Below, in pieces: positions 51,001 through 61,736 of a DNA stretch of 64,000 nucleotides (positions are counted from its first letter, which is position 1; the number at the start of each line of letters is the position of its first letter). This stretch comes from Monosiga brevicollis MX1 (Eukaryota > Opisthokonta > Choanoflagellata > Craspedida > Salpingoecidae): NCBI RefSeq assembly GCF_000002865.3, contig NW_001865040.1, positions 2,300,723 to 2,364,722 on the forward strand. The letters run 5' to 3'. Under the pieces are notes generated by a model. It did no database searches. It was not told the origin of the DNA and saw only the letters and a list, made by a program, of their open reading frames with translations. Made by a program: the position numbers and the translations under genes.

Positions 51001-53423
51001 CTTTGACCTACTCACTGGGATGGTGTTGGTTTGCATGCCCTGGCTTGCCTCGACCCGTGCAGAGCAAGCGTGCACTGACCAAGGCGTTTATGCGCATCCC
51101 AAACAACCATTGCGACCTCGAGAAGAGCCGTCAACTGTTGGAACAGCATGGCATGACGGAAGAGCTGATTACGCTCTACAAAACGCGAGAAATGCATGAT
51201 CAGTCCCTCAAGTTGATTCATGCCAAAACCAAATCGGATGAGGTGGCGCGCGTGACCGAGGTTGCCGCTTACCTCATGGAGGTGGCTTGCAAGGATATCG
51301 ACGTTATCCTCAAGTACCTGCCAGATGTCCTCAAGTCCGATCCTGAATTGGCAATGGAAATTATTCTGACACCTGACCGCGATGACGTGGAGCACAGCGT
51401 GCCCCATTTGAAGATTTGCAAGGCACTGCAATCTACAGTAGCACAGCTCCCGGCGCGCGCGGCAGGCCCTGTCACCGCTGATAAAGATGCCATTACCATC
51501 CAGAACTTTGTGATTCTCTACTTGCGGAGCGTGATTGATGACTTCAAGGACAAGACACCCGAGCTCAGCACCCAGCTTGCCCTCGCCTACCTTGACTTTA
51601 TTATTCCAGAGCTCAAGGTGCGTGCCCAAGGTTGTTCAAAGTTTTGAATCAGGCGCACAACTTTGTCCTGGAGAGGGTTGCTTACGGAAGGCCTTTTTAT
51701 ACAACATGCTATCGTTACGGTCCATAACAGGCTTATCGCAAGCAGTGCAAGCAAGACCGCCGAGAACCAGCTGACCTCGGCATGGAGCCGGGCAGTCTGG
51801 GTAAGAGTTTGCACATCACCTTTTTTTTTTTCTTTTTTTTTCTTTTTTTCTTTTTTTTTTCTTTTTTTTTTTCTTTTTTTTCTTTTTTTTTCTTTTTTTT
51901 TCTTTCTTCCTTGCAGGCTTGCATTGTCTGATGCTCACGCGCACAACTCGTAACGTACCATCCCATTCATCCGAAATGTCCTAGGTGCCTACCGTCAACA
52001 ACTCTATCAGATGCTCAAGACGAACAAGCTCTACGAAGCGGGCACGGTGATCCAACGCATCAAGTCCAATGTGGAAGATTGTGAGTTTCCTTCCCCCACC
52101 ATTTTTTTGTCCTCGTCGGCACAGCATGGCTGGCTCCCCTCGGTGTTTCCTTTTTTTTCTTGTTTCCATTGCAGCAGTTTGATTTGCTACCTCTCCTACC
52201 TTTAATCGGCCACCTCGATGCTTGTCTAGCTAAATTGCTGCAAATCGAATTGGCCGTACTGTTTGGTCGCATCGGACGACACCAGGAGGCTCTCGAGATC
52301 CTCGTTTATCAAGAGCGTGACTATCGTGCAGCGGAGGATCACTGCGTTCATGTGTATGCTCCAGAGGGACCGAGCCGTCAAGTCTTCATGATGTTGCTCA
52401 AGGTGAGTTTGGTTTCCACCCTTGACTTTGAGTGCCGTCAACGGCACACTTCTGTTTGGCACATGTCAACCAAACCCATCTCTCTCATGGTACAACATCC
52501 GTTGACTTGGAGCAGCTCTATCTCGAGCCACCAGCTGAGACGCCGGAGGCGCTCAAGACTACTTATCGTGAGGAATCTCTCAAGATCTTGGCGGTGCACG
52601 CAACGGTACGTCAATAACCCACGGTGATGCATCTGGATCACAAAAACTCAATCCCAAGTCTGACCTCTATCTTTTGTCAAACTCTGATAGAAAGTCGACG
52701 CGCGCGAAGCCATTGACCTTTTATCTCTGCAGACGAGAGTAAGTGTGTGTCTCCGGAGCTTTCTGGCCTCGACATCAAATTTCCCCAGCTCTCTGCTCAC
52801 TGACCAAATGCCTCCGTTTTGCTTTGGCCAACCCAACCATGTCCTACGACGCTGCGTCAGTTGTGTGACATTGGAGACTTTTTGCGTTCAATCTGGAAGG
52901 AACGTTCGACCACCCGCAAACGCACAGAGCTGGCTCGTAACCTGGCCAAGACAGAAAATCTACAGACACAGGAGCGGCTACTGCGCTACCACAATCGCAA
53001 CGTGCGCATTGCCGAGCTCACGTACGTAATCTGTGCATCACATTTAGTTGCGTGTCTGCATTCTGGCTCTGTTGTTTCTTCCCCATTTCATTTCGATTCA
53101 AATTATGCTCATTTTGCATGGCGGTCCACAGTCCTTGTGCGACATGCCACAAGCCGTTGGGCAACCGCCCCTTCGGCGTGTATCCTTGTGGTAAGTGCGC
53201 ATGTAGCCAACGATTGCCTGGCCGGAAGTCTCTGCCCCTTGCTTTTACATCTTCCACACCAGCCCTCATCTCAACCTATGTCTCTCTTATGCGCACCCAA
53301 CGCCATACCTGTCGTTGTATTTGGTCTCATATTTGACAAGGTCGTCTGGCACACTTGAATGCGCAATGCAAGCCGGATTTGTGCCCACAGCACGCGCAAG
53401 AGTGTCGCTTGGATTTGGATTAG
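48058..53423 (+). CDS. VPS39: HOPS complex subunit VPS39 (VAM6)
   Basis: Exons start 48058-48154, 48258-48550, 48632-48778, 48884-48979, 49149-49263 and about 49382-49470, continuing to a last exon that ends at the TAG at 53421-53423. VPS39 is the HOPS subunit that binds Rab7/Ypt7 and tethers late endosomes, lysosomes and autophagosomes. The N-terminal CNH (citron homology) propeller shows DDKLVFGTSNNKLVIYTIEN, then KEMNLLLVLVDTTLVCFELA, then EFAVPDVPAMVEWCDRDII, which matches the FSVPDVPKSMAWCENSI segment known in VPS39. The clathrin-repeat solenoid includes DTMLLQCYLE, NNHCDLEKSRQLLEQHGM, EELITLYKTREMHDQSL and GRIGRHQEALEILVYQERDY, with YRAAEDHCVHVY. The end is the zinc-binding tail CATCHKPLGNRPFGVYPCG joined to LAHLNAQCKPDLCPQHAQEC. 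Several middle exon borders (49.5-50.9 kb) are approximate. Confidence 0.9.
51821..51912 (+). repeat. (T8-11 C)n polypyrimidine tract in a VPS39 intron
   Basis: About 90 bases of T-runs of 8-11 separated by single C residues, ending in CTTCCTTGCAG. It is on the sense strand inside an intron and can act as an unusually long polypyrimidine tract before the acceptor. Confidence 0.95.
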
Positions 53424-53593
53424 GTTTGACTCGTTTTTTCTTTTTTTTCTTTTCTGGATTTAAATTCATATCCCTTCTGGTCCTTGATGGTGTGCTTGTC
53501 GGGTCCTCGTGGCTCACAAACAATAAATGACACATGACAAATGCCAGCCCAGAGAACACACAATAATGCATGTCATAGGCAGAAAAGACATGG

Positions 53594-55395
53594 CTAGCGT
53601 CGAGAATTGCGTGTTTTTCGACTCTTGGACTCGGCTCGTTTGATGGCGTTGATTGAGGCGCGCCATTCTGACAGGCGCTGGCGCAACTTGAGAGCATCCT
53701 TGCTCAGCTCATGACGAGGCCCATTATACTGCAAAAACAAAGGAGGGAAAAGAAAGGGTGAGGACATTCAAGTTGAGGGAGCACAGACACATGGGTGCGA
53801 GCCCACTTGAGCATACCTCCAAGCAGTTTTGAAAAACCAGCTCCACATCTCGATCAAACTCAGCAAGGTCATGGTATTCCAAGTTGTCCAGTTTTTGCTG
53901 TCAAGCGAGAGACGACCACAAAACAGCGTGACTCACTGAAAAAGCTCAGGAATGCCGGATCGATCGGCACAGACATACCTTGATGGTCTTCAAATCCATG
54001 GGCTCGTCAATAACCTCAAGATAGTCAGGCACCTCAGCCGGCAAAACAGGAAAGCGAAATGGTGCAGCCAGCTCGTCGTCAAAAAGCAAGGTCAAAAGCT
54101 CCTGCAATCCACCATCATGCAGCTTGAGCCCCCCGCTTTTTTTTTTTTTTTTTTTGTTTTTTTTTTGAACAAGTTGAGAGATAACGTATTCCGAGAGAAC
54201 ACAACACCACAAAGACAACGTCCTGACCTCAGCAATCGCCAGTTCCTCCTTGTTAAACTGTTGAGATCGACGCGTTTGTCGGGCCTCGTTATTGTCATTG
54301 CCGTCCGACTCGTCAGAATCACTGGCCTCGGCATAAGAGACCTTGGTCTGCGCAAGTGTCAGGCAGGCCGTAAGATGGCGAGTAGCTATGACGTGTTTGA
54401 TATTCCATGGGGCGGCACAGTTTTGAACAAGAGTGGACGACTATGCAGACTAGAATTGGAAGACTCGGTGTCCAATTCACACGTGGGCTTTGCAAGCCGC
54501 AAGCCACAAAGACGTGACAACGAAAACAAATTTGAACAAAAAGAACAACCCTCCACTCTTGCTGCTTTCACCGTGTCTCACTACTCAAACTCGTTGACGT
54601 CAGAACCTGACACAACAAAAACAACAGCCCGAGTTATCGTACCAAGCTGCGGCGTGCCCGAGGTGCCTGGCGCTTGCTGGCCCGCCCGCCCCGGGCAGAA
54701 CGGCTACGCCGAGATGTTGCTGCAGGTTCTTCCTCGCTGTCATCTTGCTCCTCGTCTTCTGCGCCGCTGGCACCCTGGTCTGCCGAATCAGAGTCCTCCT
54801 CCAGTTGAACGCGACGCTTTGCAGCCGGTTTACGCGGGGTCGGTTGGCAAACGGGACAGAACCAGTCCCCCTCGGGCACCGTACGTAGTTTGGGTCGCAA
54901 ACAAAACATGTGATAAGCATCTAACAAAATTATCAGCGCCATCCGTTAGAGCAGCAATGGAAAAAGGGGGCAGGCTCAAGCTGCAGCACGGCATAATGAG
55001 TGTACCTTCACAGCCGTCGCAAAGCAAAAGCTGGTCCTCTTGCGTCGTTTTGCGACAGACTTTACAGCGCGCGTTGAGAATGGACAAGTCCCAGCGTATG
55101 CTGCTATCCAAAGTGCTGAGTAGCAAATGCAGCTGTGGCACAACGACATCCCCATCGAGCAAAATAAGACATTTGGGAGCGGCCACTTCTTGGTTGGCGG
55201 AAATGACAAGCCCGATACAGCCAAGGGCGACCGTGGCAACAAGGCTGGTCAGACGCACGCACCTGCGCGCAGTTGGTGGCAAGCTGCGCCACCTCTCGGA
55301 AAAATTCAACCGGTGTGCTGGGAGCTGGCATACCAGAAGCCGTTCCGTTGATCAAACCTGATCCTGTTTGTTCAATTTCATTTTGTTCAACCTTC

Positions 55396-55440
<45 letters not shown>

Positions 55441-58400
55441 TCGTCTGGGCGTTGATCCATGCGCGAGTCTTGATCGTCATCCTCTAGAGTATCACGCTGC
55501 TCCATGGAAGACTTGCCGTTCATGCTGGTTATAGCGGCCTTTGATTCTGACTCCGTTTCAGCAACGATAGCTTCCCGGCCTTCGGCGGCGGCTCGCTTGC
55601 GTAGAACCAGCAGCTCTGCAATAAAAATTGCACAAATGCGCAGGCCGACAATATACTCTCAAACTACAGCATGGCAGGGAAAGAAAGCATGCACATGCTC
55701 ATGCGTGCGGGTGCGCAGGAAGAAACTTGACGTACCACGGCGTGCAAGCTCAATCTGTTCCGGCGAGAGCTCGCTGGCTCCCAAGCATACACCCTCATTT
55801 GTCTTCGTCTTGTGCTTGCTCCGCAAAAACTTTTGCGGGATGATACTCAGCACCTCTGTCAAAAGCTTGCCTAGTGCCTGCACGTTGTTGGCATCGTCGA
55901 CGCGCTGGCGCCAATCCTCCACATCATGTTTCTTTAAAGCATGGTTCAGAACAAGTAGCCAGCATCGGGACAGAGGGAGGTTGAGAGTCGTCGCGAGCAA
56001 AAAACGAGCAAGTGCAGGCAAGTCAAGACGCAGTCCAGAGAGGCGGAACTACGGGAAACAAGAGCAGACACCCAGCTGGGCTTGCATGTGACACATAGCC
56101 TTCAACCTACCTCAGGGGCATCGAGCAACGATGCATCAAAGAGGCGACGCACTGCGTCCATCAACTGCTCTTTAAAGCCATGGAGCATCTCCGCATCAGC
56201 AGAGGCATCCTGCGCCGGATAGGGTACGGAGCTTGAGATGATAGATGACGCGATGCAAACGCGTGCGCATAAAATAGAGCGCCCACAAACCTCGCTGGGC
56301 AAGATGGCACGGCCAAAGCACGAACGGGGCACCTTCAAAGCAAAGGCTGCTGACACAGTCTCTTTGTACTGTGGGATCATGCGCCCATGGCAACAAGGGA
56401 TGTGAATGGGTGGGTTGCGGCTTGCGTACACACTCGGCCAGTGGGCAGTGAGCAGTTCACTAACGCGTGCAATATTCTCCTTGAGATCCACTTCACGCAC
56501 ACCACGACCGTTGAAGGCCGCAACCACATCCCGCAAGGTATTCGGGTCCTTGATCACGCGCCATTCGCCTGAAGACGGTGGTAAGCGGGATAAAAACGTG
56601 CACCGCGGACATGTGATAATGAGTGCAGTGGCTCTGCGTTTAAAAACTCGACACCGCCTTATTTAGATTACAGGCAAGCGAGGTGCTACAGCAAGGACCG
56701 GTCGAGTCATACGCACAGTTGATCACATCTTCGTCGAGATCGGGGATGGAGGTATGGCAGCCTTCGTTGGCGTCAACATGCCAAGCATTCTTCTCGGCTT
56801 GTTCGCGGCCAAGTGCACTCAACGCCTTGGGCTTTGGTGCTGCCTCCCACTCTTTTTGAACAATGCCGTGCAATTCAATGTCCATGGCTGAGGGCGGTGA
56901 CACGACAATGCCCCCAAAGCCAAGCAAGCACCAGTATTGACTATTGGGTGCCACGCCATGTCAAATATGGAGTTGAGTTGTGCACAAATTGCAAGGGTAC
57001 GGAATGGACAGCCTTGTGAGCTCGCTTGCTTCGGATGAGGAATTGAAGAAGCGAAAACAAAAAACAAAAAAAAGAAAGAAAAAAAAAACAAAAAGAAAGA
57101 AAAAAAAAAACCGGTCGGTGTGTCCACCAAGCCACTTGCTCTTGAACACTGAGACGTACCGATAGTAACGATCCTTGCCCAAGCAAACGGAGCGAAAGAC
57201 GACGCTGTGTTCGAGCATGGTGGAGCGCAACCGGCGCTCCCGCTCGGAAACGTCTTGATTTTGCCGCGACGCCTTTGCCAAGCGATGTCATCGAACAATT
57301 TTTTTTTTAAAATCAATAAAATAAGTTAAGATGCAATGTTGAGGTGCAGCCATGTGGTCATGGCGAAGAATACTGCCCAGTTTAAATCCCGCAATCGCGG
57401 GCCAGTGATTTCGAAGGTACGGACCTCATCTTTAAGTTTGGCTTCCATGCGTTCAGCTTGCTGTTTGGCGGCTTGGGCTTTTTGTGAGGCAACGTTTGCC
57501 TGGCGCTTCTTTGAGCGGCTGTCGTCTGCAGTGGTTTTCTCCTGTTCCAAGGCATCCTTCAAGGACTGCGACCACGTCAAGAATGAACCGGCCCACCCGC
57601 GTACACGAACGAACAAGGGTGATTTGTGAGACACGAAGAAAAATTCAACACTCGAAGTAAGTTGAGGCCATGGTACCAGCTACACTGACATCGGTGGCAT
57701 CCTTGAGTGAAGCACGAGCTGTCTTGAGTTCTTCCTTTGTCTTTTTGCGCTGGTTGCTCGCTTCCATCGCCTAGGTTTGCAACGGTGAACACACGGGTCA
57801 GTGAAATTGATAAGTTATACATGCTTTGGCCCAGATACCAACTCAAGTTCTGTGGAAAAGAGCGAATGCCCACCTCTTGCAACCACGCGTTGCGGGCCGC
57901 CTTGATGTCTTGTTCGGCTTGCACCATGGCTGATTGAACGGCATCAGTCTCCAAAAGCCGGACGGCCAAGAAACCGAACACGTCCAGCTTGTGCACATAT
58001 CTGTGAGCACGATTTCCAAACGAAATGCAAGGCAGTTCGTGAAGACCATTCACCACGGGAGGGCAGGGTGTGGAGAGGAGTTTCAAAGTGCGGTTACAGT
58101 TGCTCAGAAGTCATGACGTACGACAAATCGAAGAAGGTACGAGAATGCAAGTCTTGGAGCATGTCGCGATGTGCAAATTCGTGTATGTAAACGCGCAGAT
58201 ACTCGAGAAGCAGCAAGGAAATGGTCGCTGGGCCATTGGCAGCCACGGATTGCACTGGGGCTGCCAGAAATGTGACATCAATGGCGGTGCTGTCGTCGCC
58301 GCACAGGGAAACAAGCATAAAGCTGACAAGATCGGCCACCAGACCCGTGGTAAGGGGTGACTGCAACGCACGGTCCAAGTCGTAAACGTTAAACTCATAC

Positions 58401-60790
58401 TCGACAAAGTTACTCATTTCCAAGACTGGCCCAAAGGTCCTATTGCCAAGGCCCGCATGGCGTCAAAGTGAGCGGATGGGTCCCATCACGATAGACATTG
58501 CGCGGTGGAGGTGACGGGTCGATTCGGCAACCAACATGAGTATTTGATAGATCTCCATGACGCGCTCAAATTGCTCGGCGCTACCGGCGTACTTGATGCG
58601 TTGTAGAGTAGGCAGCGCTGCGGAGCAGTTTGAGGAGTGCGTATGTGATGAGCACTGAAATATCGAGGCTGTCGACACATGGCGTGCTGTTCATATAAAA
58701 GAAGAAGGAAAACAACAACAAACAAACGCAAATCCCACACACGTTGGGAATCAGCAAGAGCCATGTCGTCCCGAGCAACCCAGTAAGCCGTCTCAACACG
58801 CTGCGCATCCTCGCGGGCTTCACGCTCGCGCTTGCGCTGGGCTAGCTTTTCCTTGGCCGCTGCCTCTGCTTTCTGTGGATTGACCAAGGCAAAAGTGAGA
58901 TCGAAATCGCCGGATGTCCGCTGCCAGGCCATGGAACGGTGAGATGCAGTCGGACGGCGCGTCATTGCTCTGGTTTGTTTGAGCAAACACGACCGTTTCA
59001 AACGCACTTGAGCCTCGGAGAGCTCTGGTGCCGCTCGCTTGGCTTTTTTCGCCGGGGTTCCGGGTTTGCTACGTGAGCTGGTCTTGTCAGATGCCGTAGC
59101 CTTTTCGTTGTAGCCTTGAGGGAGTGGAAGGTGCAGCATCAGATGTGGTGCCGCTGCAGGGTGGTGCAAGGCAGGCAAGAGACTTACGGACGCTAAACAG
59201 ACTCTTCTCATCGGCCGCGCTGGCCTCGCCCACAGGAATGTCGAACAGCTCACGCAACGCAGTCTTTTTATTTTTGTATTCGTGACACAATTACGGCCAG
59301 GACTGTTAGCACGGCGACAAGCACGAGCGCAACGGGGTACGGTAAACAGGACTGAACCACATGCGACGTACTCGAACCAGCCAAGGCCCATTGTCTCCGT
59401 AAAAGCGGCGGGTGTGAACGCGGATAAAACGTCGCATGGGTTCGAGCGTAATGGTGTAATCAGGACGATGGCGCAATTCGGTCGCAGACACGACCTAAGA
59501 AGGTCCTGCCATGAGGAACACTACACCGCTACAAATGTTGCTCGCGGCGTGGCTGGAGAGAAGCCTGAAGATCCGCCATACCTTGCGCTCGCCATCGGGC
59601 AGCTCAATCTCGTATTCAAGGGTCGTAGGGTCTTCTGTGGCCAGGAATGCGTCCACTAGGCAACAGCGTCCAAAAGGTGGGGAAGGGCAGGGAGAGCAAT
59701 GTAGAGAGCTGATGAGTTTGAGGCTGTGTCTGCACGGGTGGCCTCATTGCAAGCTTTGATCTGGCGGGTGCGGTGTAAGCTCTACCTGATACCCCGCGCA
59801 AAACCTTGACGGTCCTGTCAGTTGGGCGATTGCAGTGCACGACCACCGTCATGAGTAAGGGTTTCGACGTCAGAGTGAGAAGATATCGGCGAAAAAAAAA
59901 AAGGTAGAATCGTTGCCGCAACGAGTCGTGACGTACTCGCGCGCGGCCGCCTCCTTGGCTTGGGCGGGGTACTCGGCAGGCCAATTGTCACGGAAAAAGC
60001 AATTCAGCTGAGCTTGGACCTAAGCACAAGCAAAATGGGTGGTGGTGGCCCCACGTGGCAGCAAATGAGGAAAGGCCAAAGGAAGATTAACAGTAGAGAG
60101 CATGGCCGGCAGGCGAGGCAAGGGAGAGGCGGCGTCAACATGCGCATGCAAGCGCAAAGACACACTGACCTTGGGTAGTAGCTTCTTGAGGTTGTCAGGG
60201 GCATGGTTGTGAAAGATGTGGCACAAAACCTCCAAGAACGGTCGCAGAAGGATGATGCTGCGCTCCAACCGAACCTCAGACTGGACGGCGCCACAAGGGA
60301 AGCGTGAGACAAACGAGCCGGTCAACCATTGGAATGCTGCGGGAGCACGCAGCGCACCCGCATGGCCTCTTCAAAGGTCAGGTTTTTGCTGCTTGAGTGA
60401 AGGCAGCTCCACTTGCGCTCCTTGAGCTGGGTGATCCGCTCAAGGTACACCCTGGGTAAGCGTTGACCACGGAGGCGCAGGGATGACGGTGAGATGCCTC
60501 CAATCGATTGTCAAGAGGCTGGGCCACGGGAGCCTCCGGACAGCAGGGACATACTCGTAGGTGGCAAAGGCTTCGCCCGTCACGGGGCAGGCCCACACAA
60601 GCTCGTCAAGCCTGCCGTGACCGTTCAATGCACCCGTCCAGCATAGCACGCCCACAAACAAACGACAGCGGCGCGACATAGGTCATGAGTTTGAAAGCAA
60701 GCTGGTGCCCTGGCGCCTTTAGCAGGGATTGTGCACGTACTCGGCATCTGGCTGCAATGGCTCGAAATCGAAGGTTTCGCAGCGCGGCAT
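53594..60790 (-). CDS. BAZ1-type (ACF1/WSTF-like) chromatin-remodelling subunit
   Basis: The start is taken at ATG 60790 (MPRCETFDFEPLQPDAE), which splices to LDELVWACPVTGEAFATYE and then to VYLERITQLKERKWSCLHSS...NLTFEEAM. This is the WAC domain at the extreme N-terminus, as in BAZ1 proteins. Next come VQAQLNCFFRDNWPAEYPAQ and LKKLLPKV (about 60 kb), a lysine/glutamate coiled coil (58.8 kb), and a DDT-like stretch (SNFVEYEFNVYDLDRALQSP, then LVADLVSFMLVSLCG). A helical region (RLDLPALARFLLATTLNLPL) follows at about 56.0 kb, with WHIM parts: RVIKDPNTLRDVVAAFNGRG, VREVDLKENI and CLGKDRYYRYVSVFKS. After a 15-aspartate run come a C4HC3 PHD finger (CKVCRKTTQEDQLLLCDGCE, AYHMFCLRPKL, WFCPVC), an acidic/RS linker and a bromodomain (PFRFPVLPAEVPDYLEVIDE, PMDLKTIKQKLDN, FDRDVELVFQNCLEYNGP). 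The stop is at 53594. Known members partner ISWI ATPases to space nucleosomes. I count many exons but list only domains. Confidence 0.9.
55399..55444 (-). repeat. (GAC)15 coding repeat, poly-aspartate tract of the BAZ1-like protein
   Basis: On the minus strand GAC/GAT codons encode about 15 consecutive aspartates (RPD...DEKK), between DQDSRMDQRP and EKKVEQNEIE. The near-uniform GAC codon use marks it as a trinucleotide repeat inside a coding exon. Confidence 0.9.
57053..57112 (+). repeat. A-rich tract (T-rich on the sense strand) in a BAZ1-like intron
   Basis: AAAAC/AAAG-type purine run on the + strand. In the minus-strand gene it reads as T-runs broken by C and G, shortly upstream in sense of the exon near 57.0 kb, like the polypyrimidine tracts of the + strand genes. 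Confidence 0.8.
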
Positions 60791-61736
60791 GATGGCCAGG
60801 TGCGTCTACCGACAAACAAGATACATAAAAAAACACAGACACACACACACACACACATACACAAACACGCACGGGACTGAGTGAGGTCGGTCCGATTGAA
60901 GAGCTCCATAAGCTGCCATCACCTGCACCACGACAGGTGAAAGCAAGGGTGCAAGAAGGAGGAGAGCGTGCGAGGCCGGGGTTGTGTGACGTGCTGCGTC
61001 GCAAGCTACCTATTCAAAGGCACAACCAACTCGTCCTCGTGCTTCAAGTCTGGTGCTGCGCCTTTTCCAGGGCTCGAGTGAGGAGAGACAGGCCACCAGC
61101 GCCCCCACACCGCACTTACCCAGCCTCTCCACAAGGACCTGGCACCAGCAGCAACCCCACGCTCAACACTAGAACGATGCCCAGATAGCGTCCACGACGG
61201 TCCGCGCAAGTGAACGACGATGGAACACAACCGCAACAACACCGCCGAGCAAATGAGAGAGAGAGGAGAGAGAGCTGTGGTCGTTCTCATTCTTCTCTCT
61301 CTTCTCTCTCTCGTACTGCTGTGTAAACGTCTGCTCTCTAAATTTTAACCGTTGCAAGTTGATTCTCTCGTGCACCTTTGGATTTGTTCTGACACTTGCT
61401 GCAGGCAACACAAGTTCTCTGCTTCATGCAACGGCAAGTTCACTTTCTCTGCTGTCCTTTCACGGTTACCCACCAGGCTCTGACTTCCGGCGCCGACTCG
61501 ATCATTTTGTCTGACAACGGCCGAAGAGATCGAAAAAAGTAACGGATCGTTCCGCCAACTCCCACACGATGAAAACACGTGTACAAGTTGAAGAACATCA
61601 AACCTGTATCGACAGGTTTGCAGCTCCAGCTGACCTGAGTCATCAGAGAGACGTTCACGCTGACATTGCAGTCCAACAGCTCAACCTTACAATCTAAAGG
61701 GCATTCAGAGACAGCGCGTCGCAAGCACCAGAGCCG
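60791..61736. other. Divergent intergenic region between the BAZ1-like and ERCC6L2-like genes
   Basis: A CA microsatellite (60838-60857) and the GA/TC inverted repeat annotated separately are the visible features. Short minus-strand exon-like pieces with good donors (for example before GTAAGTG at about 61122) may be 5' leader exons of the BAZ1-like gene. Confidence 0.5.
61255..61312. promoter_or_regulatory. Imperfect GA...TC inverted repeat in a bidirectional promoter region
   Basis: A GAGAGA run (61255-61274) is followed after a short spacer by a TCTCTC run (about 61290-61312), so each strand reads GA then TC. It lies about midway between the two divergent start codons (465 bases from one, 425 from the other). 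It could fold into a hairpin or present paired sites for a GAGA-type factor. The regulatory role is inference. Confidence 0.4.

Noticed and set aside
61006-61290. Signal-peptide-like minus-strand stretch (LGIVLVLSVGLLLVPG)
   Set aside because: It would have to precede the WAC domain of a nuclear protein. The WAC exon already has a suitable ATG at 60790, so it is more likely 5' leader sequence.
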